Below are positions 28,122-37,596 of a DNA stretch of 37,749 nucleotides, piece after piece. Source of the DNA: Nitrospirales bacterium (GTDB taxonomy: Bacteria; Nitrospirota; Nitrospiria; Nitrospirales; UBA8639). Where the stretch lies: positions 1 through 37,749 of the forward strand of contig JAJDVY010000008.1 of NCBI GenBank assembly GCA_022825885.1, in the 5' to 3' direction. The notes beneath the pieces are model-generated. The model was not told where the DNA came from and ran no database searches. It saw nothing but the letters and a program-made list of their open reading frames with translations. The first letter of the stretch is position 1; every line of letters starts with the position of its first letter. The position numbers and the translations under genes are program-made.

Positions 28122-29247
28122 ATCTTCTTTCACGTCGCGCCTTGCAAGCGCGGCCGCTCACACGGGAGCAGGTCCCGCGTTCTGGATCGCGGGAGCGATC
28201 CTGTTCGCAGGCGTGCCCCTGCTCAATTCGCTGCCCGATGATTCGTTTTTTCACGTTTCCGACTTTACCTTGAACCTGTTGGGAAAATTTTTTGCATTTG
28301 CCATTTTAGCGCTGGGGATCGACCTGATTTGGGGCTATACCGGCGTCTTGAGTTTGGGCCACGGCGTGTTTTTCGGGCTGGGAGCCTATGCCATGGGGAT
28401 GCACCTGATGCTGGGAATCGGAACGGAGGGCGTCTATGGCAATGCTCTTCCCGACTTTATGGTGTGGAACCAGGTTGAAGAGCTTCCCTGGTTTTGGAAA
28501 CCGTTTTACAGCCTGACGTTTTCATTGGCCGCCATTGTATTGGTGCCGATGGCCGCTGCGGCAACGTTCGGATACGTTGTCTTCCGCAGCAGGATTCGCG
28601 GCGTGTATTTTTCCATCATCACGCAAGCACTCGCGCTCGTCGCCTGGCTGGTCTTCAACCGCAATGAAACCAACTTGGGTGGAACGAACGGGTTGACCGA
28701 TTTCAAGCACATTCAGGGATTCTCCTTGAATGAACCCTCAACCCAGCTCGTCATGTACATGGTGACCATCCTGTTCCTGGGTTTGGCCTACGTGCTCTGC
28801 CGGTGGATTACCCAATCCCGGACGGGACGCGTCCTCATCGCCATTCGTGATTGTGAACAACGCGTGTTTTTTTCCGGGTATTCACCCGCAAGTTACAAGC
28901 TGTTTGTCTTTGTCGTCTCAGCCGGGTTGGCCGGACTCGCCGGCGCGCTCTACGTCCCGCAGGTCGGCATTATCACGCCCAATCAAATAGGCGTCCTGCC
29001 TTCGATCGAGATGGTCATCTGGGTGGCCGTGGGAGGGCGAGGCACCCTGTCCGGCGCCATTATCGGCGCAGCGGGCGTCAACTTCATGCGCAGTACGTTG
29101 ACCAACCATTTTCCCGAACTCTGGCCCTTTTTCCTGGGCGGGCTGTTCATCGCCGTGGTCATGTTCTTCCCCAAAGGAATCGTGGGATTACTCAGGAAGG
29201 CGTCAGGGATGATTCCTTCAAGAAAACCGAACAGCGAACGCGCGTGA
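28111..29247 (+). CDS. urtC: Urea ABC transporter, permease subunit UrtC
   Basis: UrtC is the second permease (LivM type). The 378-residue product has about ten hydrophobic helices and the motifs IDLIWGYTGVLSLGHGVFFG, LGAYAMGMHLML, RGVYFSIITQALALVAWLVF, GGTNGLTDFKHIQGF and VWVAVGGRGTLSGAIIGA (start read as IWVAV). The start is TTG at 28111, inside the end of urtB, indicating coupling. The stop overlaps the GTG start of urtD (GTGA). Confidence 0.94.
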   Translation: MTPESSFTSRLASAAAHTGAGPAFWIAGAILFAGVPLLNSLPDDSFFHVSDFTLNLLGKFFAFAILALGIDLIWGYTGVLSLGHGVFFGLGAYAMGMHLMLGIGTEGVYGNALPDFMVWNQVEELPWFWKPFYSLTFSLAAIVLVPMAAAATFGYVVFRSRIRGVYFSIITQALALVAWLVFNRNETNLGGTNGLTDFKHIQGFSLNEPSTQLVMYMVTILFLGLAYVLCRWITQSRTGRVLIAIRDCEQRVFFSGYSPASYKLFVFVVSAGLAGLAGALYVPQVGIITPNQIGVLPSIEMVIWVAVGGRGTLSGAIIGAAGVNFMRSTLTNHFPELWPFFLGGLFIAVVMFFPKGIVGLLRKASGMIPSRKPNSERA

Positions 29248-30098
29248 ACGGCCGACTGACTCATGCCATGAACGAAAGCCCGTCAACCCCCAGAGCAATA
29301 GCCGGTGAACGAAAAGTCATCGGTTCCCGGCATCAACGGTCGATCATTTACTTGGACAACGTGACGGTTGATTTCGACGGGTTTAAAGCGTTGAATCAAC
29401 TCAACCTGATCGTGGACTATCACGAACTCCGCGTCGTAATCGGACCCAACGGCGCAGGCAAGAGTACGTTGCTGGACGTGATCTCAGGGAAAGTCCGGCC
29501 GGTATCCGGCCGTGTGGTATTCGGTCAGGCAACGGACCTGATCGGTCTGCGGGAACATCACATTGCGGCATTGGGCATTGGCCGAAAATTCCAGACCCCT
29601 TCGGTCTATACGACCCTGCCCGTATGGGACAATCTCGATCTGTCGCTCCGTCGAAAAAACAAAGGGGTTGTCGCCACGTTGTTCTCCAAGCTGAATTCAG
29701 AAGAATCGGATAAAATCGCCCGGACCCTGGAGGCCATCGGACTGACCAAGAAATCCCAAGTGCTTGCCGGCCAACTCTCGCACGGCGAAAAGCAATGGCT
29801 GGAAATCGGCATGGTCCTCCTCCAAGACCCCGAACTGCTCCTCATCGATGAACCCGTTGCGGGCATGACGGAACAGGAAACGGAAAAAACCGGCGAACTG
29901 CTGCAATCTCTTACGGATACCCATTCCCTTATCGTCATCGAACATGATATGGAATTCGTCAGGCAGATTGCGAAGACGGTCACGGTTCTGCATGAAGGCA
30001 CCGTGCTGTGCGAAGGGTCCGTGGAGAATATCCAAAACGATCCCCGCGTGATCGAAATCTATCTGGGTCGACACAAAGAAACCGATGCTCCGGTGTGA
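29244..30098 (+). CDS. urtD: Urea ABC transporter, ATP-binding protein UrtD
   Basis: UrtD is one of two cytoplasmic ATPases (LivG type). The 284-residue product has a roughly 30-residue N-terminal extension, then IYLDNVTVDFDGFKALNQL, Walker A GPNGAGKST, GRKFQTPSVYTTLPVWDNL (Q-loop), the signature LSHGEKQWLEIGM, Walker B LLLIDEPVAGMTEQE and the switch His in VIEHDMEFV. LSHGEKQ is typical of UrtD. The start is either GTG 29244 or ATG 29268. It overlaps urtE by 14 bases. Confidence 0.95.
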   Translation: MNGRLTHAMNESPSTPRAIAGERKVIGSRHQRSIIYLDNVTVDFDGFKALNQLNLIVDYHELRVVIGPNGAGKSTLLDVISGKVRPVSGRVVFGQATDLIGLREHHIAALGIGRKFQTPSVYTTLPVWDNLDLSLRRKNKGVVATLFSKLNSEESDKIARTLEAIGLTKKSQVLAGQLSHGEKQWLEIGMVLLQDPELLLIDEPVAGMTEQETEKTGELLQSLTDTHSLIVIEHDMEFVRQIAKTVTVLHEGTVLCEGSVENIQNDPRVIEIYLGRHKETDAPV

Positions 30099-30795
30099 CG
30101 CACTCAACGTGTTCTATGGGGAAAGTCATATCCTGCGGGATATTTCCATCGACGTGCCCGCCGGTCAGGTCGTTTGCCTCATGGGACGAAACGGCGTAGG
30201 AAAGACGACCCTGCTCAAAACCGTCATGGGCCTGCTCAAACCGCAGAGCGGACACGTCTATCTCCATGACGAAGACGTGACCGGGACATCACCCGATCAA
30301 CGAGTGAGCCGCGGCATCGCGTACGTACCACAGGGTCGTGAACTGTTTCCACATTTGACGGTCGAAGAAAATCTCCGATTGGGATTTGAAGCCCGCCAAG
30401 GCCCCCAGGATTCAAAAACATCGGAGTCGGCCTATAATGAAGTGTATACGCTCTTTCCGGCTCTACCCGCACTACTCGGCCGTCCGGGAGGCGTCCTCAG
30501 CGGCGGGCAACAGCAACAGGTCGCCATCGCCAGGGCCTTGCTGACGCAACCCAAACTTTTGCTGCTGGATGAACCGACGGAAGGCATCCAGCCCTCGATC
30601 GTCATCGATATCGAACGCGTCATCGAAGGCTTTAAAAATCAACGCCGGTTCGCTATCTTGTTGGTGGAACAATACTTTGAATTTGCGGCGCGCTTGGCCG
30701 ACACGGTTGTGCTCATGGCCAAAGGCGCCGTGGTGGCATCGGGACCCGTTTCTGAATTAACGGAAGAAACGGTCAAACAGCATCTGGTGGTATGA
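30085..30795 (+). CDS. urtE: Urea ABC transporter, ATP-binding protein UrtE
   Basis: UrtE is the second ATPase (LivF type). The 236-residue product has LNVFYGESHILRDISIDVPA, Walker A GRNGVGKTT, YVPQGRELFPHLTVEENLRLG (Q-loop), the signature LSGGQQQQVAIARAL, Walker B LLLLDEPTEGIQPSI and LLVEQYFEFA. GRNGVGKTT and DEPTEGIQPSI are characteristic of UrtE. It is 3 bases from ureA, so the transporter and urease genes form one operon. Confidence 0.95.
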   Translation: MLRCDALNVFYGESHILRDISIDVPAGQVVCLMGRNGVGKTTLLKTVMGLLKPQSGHVYLHDEDVTGTSPDQRVSRGIAYVPQGRELFPHLTVEENLRLGFEARQGPQDSKTSESAYNEVYTLFPALPALLGRPGGVLSGGQQQQVAIARALLTQPKLLLLDEPTEGIQPSIVIDIERVIEGFKNQRRFAILLVEQYFEFAARLADTVVLMAKGAVVASGPVSELTEETVKQHLVV

Positions 30796-30798
30796 ACC

Positions 30799-31101
30799 AT
30801 GCACCTCAGCCCAAGAGAACAAGAGAAACTCCTGATTTACGTCGCAGGACAACTTGCGAAAGACCGGAAAGCCCGCGGACTGAAGCTCAATCATCCCGAG
30901 GCCGTCGCGTACATTACCGCCGCAATACTTGAAGGCATTCGGGATGGCCGCTCCGTCTCGGACCTGATGAGTGATGGAGCCACCCTGTTGACGAGAGAGG
31001 ACGTCATGGCCGGGGTACCGGAAATGTTGCCGGAAATCCAAGTGGAAGGCACCTTTCCCGATGGAACAAAGCTGGTGACCGTCCATAATCCCATCCGATA
31101 A
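30799..31101 (+). CDS. ureA: Urease subunit gamma
   Basis: The 100-residue product [20 protein letters not shown]...[18 protein letters not shown] with [20 protein letters not shown] is the gamma subunit of nickel urease, at the usual length. It forms the (ABC)3 trimer with UreB and UreC. It is separate from ureB, as in most bacteria, and is the first urease gene after urtE. Confidence 0.97.
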   Translation: MHLSPREQEKLLIYVAGQLAKDRKARGLKLNHPEAVAYITAAILEGIRDGRSVSDLMSDGATLLTREDVMAGVPEMLPEIQVEGTFPDGTKLVTVHNPIR

Positions 31102-31113
31102 AGGACAGACGTC

Positions 31114-31626
31114 ATGCCCGCCAAACGATCTTCTTCCTCAAAAAACCCCGAACGCTCACGGGCCTCCACTCCGGCAAAGAGCGCAAAAACGACAAAGCCG
31201 GTGAAGTCCAAACAAAACGCTTCTCGTGCGACCGAAGGTGTCCCTCTCATTCCCGGCGAAATCATATTGGGTACGGGTGACATCGTCGCCTTGGCCGGCC
31301 GTCAGACTCTGACTGTGACCGTGACAAACCATGGTGACCGGCCCATTCAGGTGGGCTCGCATTGCCATTTCTTTGAAGTGAATCGCGCCTTGCGATTTCC
31401 AAGAGAACAAGCGTTCGGTTTTCGACTCAACGTCCCGGCCGGCACCGCCGTCCGCTTCGAACCGGGAGAAGAGAAACGCGTCACGCTCGTGGCCCTTGGA
31501 GGAAACCGGATTGTCCACGGCATCAACGGCTTGACCAACGGAGCACTCGATAAGGCCCGGGTCAAGGCCCGGGCTCTCAAGCGCGCCGCCGCACTGGGGT
31601 TTTTGGGAGAAGGAAACGTCCGATGA
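31114..31626 (+). CDS. ureB: Urease subunit beta with basic N-terminal extension
   Basis: The beta-subunit core starts near residue 43 with [15 protein letters not shown] and has [51 protein letters not shown] and [11 protein letters not shown]. The product is 170 residues, against about 101-110 in many bacteria. The extra parts are a Lys/Ser/Ala/Thr-rich, probably disordered N-terminus of about 42 residues and a basic C-terminal helix ([20 protein letters not shown]). Its stop overlaps the ureC start (ATGA). The first ATG at 31114 is kept because an internal start close to VPLIPGEI is not available. Confidence 0.95.
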   Translation: MPAKRSSSSKNPERSRASTPAKSAKTTKPVKSKQNASRATEGVPLIPGEIILGTGDIVALAGRQTLTVTVTNHGDRPIQVGSHCHFFEVNRALRFPREQAFGFRLNVPAGTAVRFEPGEEKRVTLVALGGNRIVHGINGLTNGALDKARVKARALKRAAALGFLGEGNVR

Positions 31627-33350
31627 AGATACCGCGCCGTCAATATGTGGATCTATTCGGTCCGACCGTGGGCGATCGAATCCGCCTAGCCGATACCGAG
31701 TTGCTCGTGGAGGTCGAACGGGACCTGACAACACCCGGCGAGGAAGCCAAGTTCGGCGGAGGGAAAGTCATCCGGGATGGAATGGGGCAATCGCCGACGG
31801 CCACGCGTACCGGTGGTTCTTTGGACGTCGTCATCACCAATGCCGTCATTCTCGATTATTGGGGGATCGTCAAAGCGGACGTCGGCATTCGAGACGGACG
31901 TATCGTCGCAATCGGAAAAGCCGGCAACCCGGACCTGATGTCGGGCGTTTCACCGGGCATGACGATTGGACCCGGCACGGAAGTCATCGCAGGGGAAGGA
32001 AAAATCGTGACGGCCGGGGGCGTTGAAAGCCACGTGCATTTCATTTGTCCGCAACTCATTCAGGAAGCCTTGTCCTCGGGGATGACCACCCTGCTGGGCG
32101 GCGGAACGGGGCCGGCTACCGGCACCAACGCCACAACCTGCACCCCCGGCGCTTGGAATATCGGTCGCATGTTGGAGAGTGCGGACGGGTTTCCGGTCAA
32201 CCTCGGTTTTCTGGGAAAGGGAAACGCCTCTCTCCCGAAAGCGCTGGTCGAGCAAGTGCAAGCGGGTGCCATCGGTCTGAAGCTGCACGAGGATTGGGGA
32301 ACGACGCCGTCCGCCATCTCAACGTGTCTGGACGTCGCGGATGACTATGACGTGCAAGTCGCCATTCACACGGATACGTTGAACGAGGCAGGCTTCGTGG
32401 ATGACAGCATTCGAGCGTTCGGAGGACGAACCATTCATACCTTCCACACCGAAGGGGCCGGAGGCGGCCATGCCCCGGACATCATCCGGGTTTGCGGGGA
32501 ATCGAACGTCCTGCCGTCTTCAACCAACCCGAGCATGCCGTTTACGGTGAATACCATTGATGAACATCTCGACATGCTCATGGTGTGTCATCACTTGAGC
32601 CCCCGCGTCCCCGAAGACATTGCATTTGCCGAATCACGCATTCGCGGCGAAACCATTGCCGCGGAAGACATTCTTCACGACATGGGTGCCATCAGCATCA
32701 TATCGTCGGACTCTCAAGCCATGGGGCGCATCGGTGAAGTCATCGTGCGAACGTGGCAGACCGCCCACAAGATGAAAGTCCAACGAGGACATTTGAGCCC
32801 GCGGGGCGTTCACCCGGTCACGAAACAACATGACAACTTCCGAGCCAAGCGCTACGTCGCCAAATACACCATTAATCCGGCCATCACCCATGGCATCGCA
32901 TCGGAAGTCGGATCGGTGGAAGTCGGGAAATTGGCCGACCTCGTGATCTGGAACCCGGCGTTCTTCGGGGTCAAACCCGATCTCGTCGTCAAGGGAGGTT
33001 TTTTGGTGGAAGCCGCGATGGGTGACCCCAATGCCTCTATTCCCACGCCGCAACCGGTCTTGAGCCGTCCCATGTTCGGGGCCTGGGGGAAAGCCCTCTT
33101 CAGCACAAGCGTGACGTTTCTGTCACAGGCCGGGATCGACCGCCGGATTCCCGAACAACTCGGTTTGCAAAAACGGGTCGCCGCCGTCCGGAATTGCCGC
33201 CGCATCGGCAAACGCGACCTGAAACTGAACGACGCCACGCCCAACATCGAAGTGGACCCTGAAACCTACGTGGTAAAAGCCGACGGTCAACGCTTGACCT
33301 GCGAACCCATGGCCGTTCTGCCCATGGCCCAGCGATATTTTTTATTTTAG
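31623..33350 (+). CDS. ureC: Urease subunit alpha (catalytic)
   Basis: UreC holds the dinuclear nickel site that hydrolyses urea to ammonia and carbamate. The 575-residue product has all active-site elements: the first nickel histidines in [10 protein letters not shown] (about 137 and 139), the carbamylated Lys in [12 protein letters not shown] (about 220), His in [12 protein letters not shown] (about 249), His in [13 protein letters not shown] (about 275), the flap Cys in [10 protein letters not shown] (about 322) and Asp in SSDSQAMGR (about 362). YFLF is the usual end. Everything indicates an active enzyme. Confidence 0.98.
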   Translation: MKIPRRQYVDLFGPTVGDRIRLADTELLVEVERDLTTPGEEAKFGGGKVIRDGMGQSPTATRTGGSLDVVITNAVILDYWGIVKADVGIRDGRIVAIGKAGNPDLMSGVSPGMTIGPGTEVIAGEGKIVTAGGVESHVHFICPQLIQEALSSGMTTLLGGGTGPATGTNATTCTPGAWNIGRMLESADGFPVNLGFLGKGNASLPKALVEQVQAGAIGLKLHEDWGTTPSAISTCLDVADDYDVQVAIHTDTLNEAGFVDDSIRAFGGRTIHTFHTEGAGGGHAPDIIRVCGESNVLPSSTNPSMPFTVNTIDEHLDMLMVCHHLSPRVPEDIAFAESRIRGETIAAEDILHDMGAISIISSDSQAMGRIGEVIVRTWQTAHKMKVQRGHLSPRGVHPVTKQHDNFRAKRYVAKYTINPAITHGIASEVGSVEVGKLADLVIWNPAFFGVKPDLVVKGGFLVEAAMGDPNASIPTPQPVLSRPMFGAWGKALFSTSVTFLSQAGIDRRIPEQLGLQKRVAAVRNCRRIGKRDLKLNDATPNIEVDPETYVVKADGQRLTCEPMAVLPMAQRYFLF

Positions 33351-33371
33351 CGTTTCGTGCATGACCGCCGG

Positions 33372-34070
33372 ATGACGACAACAATGGATACTCGCCTGCT
33401 CCTTCAAGGGTTCCGCTATCTGGATACGTTTTTCCCGTCAGGCGGATTTGCCTTTTCCTCGGGTTTGGAAGCGGCCGTCCAGGAAGGAAGCGTCCAAACG
33501 ATCGAAGACTTGAATCAATACGTCGTGGATTACTTCCGGTGGGGATTGGGTCCATGCGAAGCCGTTGCTCTGGCCCAAGCCTACCAGGCTTCCTGCAGGA
33601 GAGAGATCAATGGCGTGATCCAAACCGATTGCGCCTTGGAGTCGATGAAATTATGCCGGGAAACACGGACAGCCAGTCGTCAAATGGGACGCAGCCTGTT
33701 ACACCATACCATTCCCCCGCAGAACGACCAGGGAATCATCGAAGAGTTCTCTACGGCGGTCTCTTCGGGACGTTCCCCCGGTCACTTGGCCGTGACCTTC
33801 GGGATCGCATTTCAGGTAATCGGGTGGGATCAACAACAGACGATCGCGGGGTTTCTGTATCAGGCCGGCGTGGGCTTCGTCTCGGCGTCATACAAATTAC
33901 TGCCTATCGGCCAGCGCGAAGGCCAACGTTTGCTGGAGTCGTGGATCCCCCTGATTGAGGAACTCAGCCGGACCATTGATGCCCGTATGCCCCTGATGTC
34001 CTGGACACCGGTCCAGGACATCTACGCCATGCGACACTCACAGTTAACCTCCAGGATGTTCAGGTCGTAA
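33372..34070 (+). CDS. ureF: Urease accessory protein UreF
   Basis: UreF joins UreD and UreG in the complex that activates apo-urease, and it regulates the GTPase step. The product has [28 protein letters not shown], the canonical UreF opening (P-x-G-x-F/Y-x-x-S-x-G-L-E), then [36 protein letters not shown] and a C-terminus with [13 protein letters not shown]. Starts at GTG 33357, ATG 33372 and ATG 33384 are all possible. ureE, which often stands between ureC and ureF, is missing here. Confidence 0.93.
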   Translation: MTTTMDTRLLLQGFRYLDTFFPSGGFAFSSGLEAAVQEGSVQTIEDLNQYVVDYFRWGLGPCEAVALAQAYQASCRREINGVIQTDCALESMKLCRETRTASRQMGRSLLHHTIPPQNDQGIIEEFSTAVSSGRSPGHLAVTFGIAFQVIGWDQQQTIAGFLYQAGVGFVSASYKLLPIGQREGQRLLESWIPLIEELSRTIDARMPLMSWTPVQDIYAMRHSQLTSRMFRS

Positions 34071-34074
34071 CGAC

Positions 34075-34737
34075 ATGCACCTTGTTGAACATTTGCCCGG
34101 CGGCGGAACACCCGTCACGCGACCAGGGCACGTCACGGTCATTGGCATCGGGGGCCCGGTCGGTTCAGGCAAAACGGCCCTTGTCGAATCCTTATCTCGT
34201 GTACTGCAATCCCGCATCCAACTTGCGGTCGTGACAAACGACATTTTCACGAAAGAGGACGCCGAGTTTCTGACAAGACGAGGCGTGTTGCCCGAGGAAC
34301 GGATTCTCGGCGTTGAAACCGGCGGCTGCCCCCATACGGCCGTCCGCGAAGATGCCTCCCATAATCAAAGCGCCATCCAGGAACTGATCGACCGGATCCC
34401 CGGTTTGAAACTGGTCTTTTTGGAAAGCGGGGGCGACAATCTGGCAGCCACCTTCAGTCCCGACCTTGTGGATGACGTCATCTACGTCATCGACGTGGCG
34501 GCCGGAGACAAAATTCCCCGAAAAGGCGGACCGGCTATCACCCGATCAGGACTCCTCGTCATCAATAAGATCGACCTGGCCCCGCACGTCGGCGCCGACC
34601 TCGCCGTTATGGATCGGGACAGCCGTCTCATGCGGGGAGAACGACCGTTCGTGTTCACCAACCTCCACTCGGGTGAAGGACTCGGTCAGGTGGCGGAATG
34701 GGTGGAACACCACGTCCGTTCACGCGCCTCAAGCTGA
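34075..34737 (+). CDS. ureG: Urease accessory GTPase UreG
   Basis: UreG is the GTPase that delivers nickel to urease. The 220-residue product has P-loop [12 protein letters not shown] (about 26-37), [13 protein letters not shown], the metal-binding Cys-Pro-His in [48 protein letters not shown] and [14 protein letters not shown]. All expected motifs are intact. There is a short His-poor N-terminus, so the His-rich nickel store seen in some UreG proteins is absent. Confidence 0.97.
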   Translation: MHLVEHLPGGGTPVTRPGHVTVIGIGGPVGSGKTALVESLSRVLQSRIQLAVVTNDIFTKEDAEFLTRRGVLPEERILGVETGGCPHTAVREDASHNQSAIQELIDRIPGLKLVFLESGGDNLAATFSPDLVDDVIYVIDVAAGDKIPRKGGPAITRSGLLVINKIDLAPHVGADLAVMDRDSRLMRGERPFVFTNLHSGEGLGQVAEWVEHHVRSRASS

Positions 34738-34743
34738 TGACTC

Positions 34744-35655
34744 ATGCGCCGGCAATGCGTTCCGCAGGCTGACAAGCCTCCCCTGCCGTTTCAGCCACGT
34801 CCATCGCCCGATAGGGAACGTTCTCATATACAGAAAGGTGAACTGTTCCTTGAATGTGCAAAACGGAACGGCAAGACCGTTTTCACCCGGTCACGATGTT
34901 CGTACCCCTGGTATGTTTTCCAGCCCCTGTACCTTGACCACACGGGTTGTGCCACCACGTTCCTCACGAATCCGTCTGGAGGTCTGGCCGGAGGAGATAC
35001 CTGCTCTCTCCTGGCGACGTTGGGAAGAGACTCACACGTGCTCTTTACGACCCCCTCGGCCACCAAGATCTATCGAACGATCGAGAAACCCACGATCCAG
35101 TCCATCGACCTGAACGTCGGGGCCAACGCCATCTGTGAATGGATGCCCGAAGTCACCATTCCATTTGCAGGCTCATCGTTTGAACAAACGATCGCCATAC
35201 GGCTCGAGACGGGCGCGACTCTTATCCTTTGGGATGCCCTGGCAGCCGGGCGAGTCGTTCGGGGAGAACGGTGGCAGTTTTCCTCGTTTGCGAACGGGAT
35301 CAGGATACGGCTTGCAGACGGGAGATCTCTTGAAGAGCGGTATCGCCTTTCACCGGACCGCGGCAATCCCTGTCTGCCACTCAACCAGACGTGGAATTAC
35401 ACGGGGTCACTCTTCATGGTCAATGATCAAGTCCCGACTTCAACGTGGGACCGAATCAAGCAAGACGTAACAACGGTGATCGAGAACCAAACCGGCGAGG
35501 TTTTGGGAGGCGTATCGGAACCATCCGTCCCGGGCCTGGTGGTGAAAGTGCTGACGCGCTCAGCACCCGATCTCAATACCGCGCTGGAACAACTCTGGCA
35601 CGTGGCGAGAATGGGCCTCTGGAACGCGACCATTCCTTCCTTGCGACGTTACTGA
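34744..35655 (+). CDS. ureD: Urease accessory protein UreD (UreH)
   Basis: UreD binds apo-urease and channels nickel from UreG. The 303-residue product has YPWYVFQPLYLDHTGCATTF, TNPSGGLAGGDTCSLLATLG (the best conserved UreD motif), TPSATKIYRT, CEWMPEVTIPFAGSSFEQ and WDALAAGRVVRGERWQF. It ends the operon here, whereas ureD is first in many bacteria. Its stop is 8 bases from the stop of the converging permease gene, with no terminator between them. Confidence 0.94.
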   Translation: MRRQCVPQADKPPLPFQPRPSPDRERSHIQKGELFLECAKRNGKTVFTRSRCSYPWYVFQPLYLDHTGCATTFLTNPSGGLAGGDTCSLLATLGRDSHVLFTTPSATKIYRTIEKPTIQSIDLNVGANAICEWMPEVTIPFAGSSFEQTIAIRLETGATLILWDALAAGRVVRGERWQFSSFANGIRIRLADGRSLEERYRLSPDRGNPCLPLNQTWNYTGSLFMVNDQVPTSTWDRIKQDVTTVIENQTGEVLGGVSEPSVPGLVVKVLTRSAPDLNTALEQLWHVARMGLWNATIPSLRRY

Positions 35656-35663
35656 ACGAGATC

Positions 35664-36455
35664 CTACTCCCCAACCCGGACCAGCATGCCGCGCTCTTTG
35701 CACACGGAAAACGTGTATTGATAGACCGCGATCATGAGCAGCAAATACAGGCTGTTCAGGCCCATTGCCCACCACAGATGGGACCATGGCACAACCTGAT
35801 TCAGCAGAACCTCCCGCATGCCTTCAAACACGTGCGCGGCCGGATTGGCCAGAGCCAACGGCTGCAACCAATCCGGCAACACGGAGAGCGGATAGAAGAC
35901 ACAGGAGATCGGCTGAAACAGAAAGACCAATCCCCAGGCCAGAACTTCGGCTTGTTGGCCAAACCGCATAATCACCGACGTGGTGAGAATCCCGATGAGC
36001 CACCCGGTGGCGATCAGGTTCAAAACAAACGGAATCAGGGTCAGCCCCATGATGAAGACGTTATAGGAATAAAAGAAGAGAGCCGCAAACGCCATGATGA
36101 CGGAAACGGCTGCCACCTTGAAGACGCTCATGGCCATCATCGCCACCAGAAATTCTCCGGCGGTCAGAGGGCTCGCGAATAAATTCATGAGATTTCTCGA
36201 CCAGATTTCTTCGAGAAAGGAGATCGTGATCCCCTGTTGCGCCCGGAAAAGGATGTCCCAAAAAATCAGCGCCCCAAGAAAAAAGACAACGGCCCCGTGC
36301 AGGGCTTTCCCTTCTTCGGCCAAATACATGGTAATGAATCCCCACACCACCAGATCCAACATGGGCCAGTAAAAGATCTCCAACAACCGCGGAAAACTCC
36401 GGCGATAAAGAAACAGATGCCTGGTGATCAACGCGAAGATACGGCCGACGTTCAT
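35664..36455 (-). CDS. ABC-2 type transporter permease
   Basis: The 263-residue membrane protein has about six hydrophobic helices and the ABC-2 pattern: FYWPMLDLVVWGFITMYL, FFLGALIFWDILFRAQQGI, LEEIWSRNLMNLFASPLTAGEFL (the coupling-helix region) and QPISCVFYPLSVLPDWLQPLALANPAAHVFEGMRE. Such permeases work with a separate ATPase in export of polysaccharides, lipids or drugs. No ATPase gene adjoins it in this window: the next gene upstream on its strand is a HEPN protein, so the partner is encoded elsewhere or lost. A nickel role is not suggested by the sequence. Confidence 0.85.
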   Translation of the reverse strand: MNVGRIFALITRHLFLYRRSFPRLLEIFYWPMLDLVVWGFITMYLAEEGKALHGAVVFFLGALIFWDILFRAQQGITISFLEEIWSRNLMNLFASPLTAGEFLVAMMAMSVFKVAAVSVIMAFAALFFYSYNVFIMGLTLIPFVLNLIATGWLIGILTTSVIMRFGQQAEVLAWGLVFLFQPISCVFYPLSVLPDWLQPLALANPAAHVFEGMREVLLNQVVPWSHLWWAMGLNSLYLLLMIAVYQYTFSVCKERGMLVRVGE

Positions 36456-36464
36456 GGGGGTATC

Positions 36465-37133
36465 TTATTCTGGTCTCTCGGGGTCGCCTACTCTTGGATA
36501 ATTGAGGCTTCCCCAAACATTGGAATCAGGGATCTCATCAATATCATCCTGCATGATCTGCAAAATCAATGGCATAATAGTCTCCATAATGCGACGACCG
36601 TCTCTTAGTTGGTCCCGGCCCCAACCTTGGGAAAAAGTCGTTCCGCCGTGGATAATCTGATTGCGTAATAGATAGAGCCTAGCCAAGACCTCTTTGAGGA
36701 CAAGAGAAACATCATGCCTTCCCAATGCTTCAAACACTCGTCGTTTTCTTTCCTTGAATTTTGATTCCCAATCCGTGCCTTCTGCCCTTTCTTGGACCCA
36801 ACTCCAGAACGGGCCAAAGACAAACTTGTTCTCCAACAAGACACGGACCGGGCCAGAAAATGTGTCCCAAAGAGCTTTGTCAATAGCTCTTTCACGATCC
36901 CGTTCCACAATCTTGCAAACAAAATTCGCAAACCGATCTCTTTCGGTGTCTCTGTCATCATCAATCGTGTCAGGGATTTCGGTCCCATAGGTTGCATTAA
37001 ACGCAATCCAGAGAAAGATGAACTTCTCATCGTCGGATTCAGATTTTTCACTCAGATTCAACCAACTCCAAGCACGTCGCATCCGTGTTTCATTATGCTC
37101 AGATTGGGATATTTCGCTGTTTCTTCTTACCAT
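36465..37133 (-). CDS. HEPN-domain protein (Apea-like), putative RNase
   Basis: The 222-residue product is largely helical, with FIFLWIAFNATYG near residue 38 and RLYLLRNQIIHGGTTF near residues 151-166. The latter contains R-N-x-x-x-H, the catalytic motif of HEPN RNases found in many toxin and defence proteins. The WIAFNA...RNQIIHGG combination fits Apea-like or related HEPN families. The gene is 9 bases upstream of the ABC permease and codes on the same strand; an adjacent MNT-type antitoxin was not seen. Function is inferred from the motif only. Confidence 0.65.
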   Translation of the reverse strand: MVRRNSEISQSEHNETRMRRAWSWLNLSEKSESDDEKFIFLWIAFNATYGTEIPDTIDDDRDTERDRFANFVCKIVERDRERAIDKALWDTFSGPVRVLLENKFVFGPFWSWVQERAEGTDWESKFKERKRRVFEALGRHDVSLVLKEVLARLYLLRNQIIHGGTTFSQGWGRDQLRDGRRIMETIMPLILQIMQDDIDEIPDSNVWGSLNYPRVGDPERPE

Positions 37134-37167
37134 GACGGCGTATCTCTTTCAGCGTCACGCATGAATC

Positions 37168-37584
37168 CTATCTGATTCCCCTCCTTTGTAAGGAGGGGTA
37201 AGGGGAGGTAGAGTCCGAAGATAGTACAGCAAGCAAATGTTCAAGAACGCCATCCAGATTGTTCAGCACTTCATGGTTCGTATAGCGAATAACTTGAAGA
37301 CCCAAAGAACGCAAATATTTTTCGCGCTGCAGGTCTTTTGCTCGTTGCGTTTTTTCAGCATGAACGTCGCCGTCAATTTCAACCACGAGTAATTGTTCCG
37401 GACAAAAAAAGTCGACAATGAACGGACCAATGGCATGTTGCCGACGAAATTTGAATGAGTGACACTGTTTTGAACGCAGTTTAGTCCAGAGAAGTTGCTC
37501 GGCTGGGGTCATTGAAATCCGAAGTCGTCGTTTCAGAGAGCGAGTCTTCGAGAGTCCTTGCTCTGTTCGTTGTCGGTGACTCAT
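37168..37584 (-). CDS. DUF559 endonuclease-like protein ending in a palindromic repeat
   Basis: The 138-residue product has the DUF559 (very-short-patch-repair-like) core: MTPAEQLLWTKLRSKQ, FKFRRQHAIGPFIVDFFCPE, LLVVEIDGDVHAEKTQRAKD and REKYLRSLGLQVIRYTNHEVL. The D-F-x-C plus E-I-D-G residues form the expected PD-(D/E)XK-like site. The last 12 residues (SPYPSLQRRGIR) are encoded by a family 1 palindromic repeat that carries the stop region. Part of the same repeat, inverted, lies just before the start (37597-37620), so the gene is bracketed by it. Cellular role unknown. Confidence 0.85.
   Translation of the reverse strand: MSHRQRTEQGLSKTRSLKRRLRISMTPAEQLLWTKLRSKQCHSFKFRRQHAIGPFIVDFFCPEQLLVVEIDGDVHAEKTQRAKDLQREKYLRSLGLQVIRYTNHEVLNNLDGVLEHLLAVLSSDSTSPYPSLQRRGIR
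37176..37213. repeat. Palindromic repeat, family 1, copy within the DUF559 3' end
   Basis: CCCCTCCTT-TGT-AAGGAGGGG with the tail TAAGGGGAGGTAGAG, the same as the copies at 8439 and 18559. It overlaps the last codons of the DUF559 gene. Confidence 0.85.
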
Positions 37585-37596
37585 GTATATTAGAAT

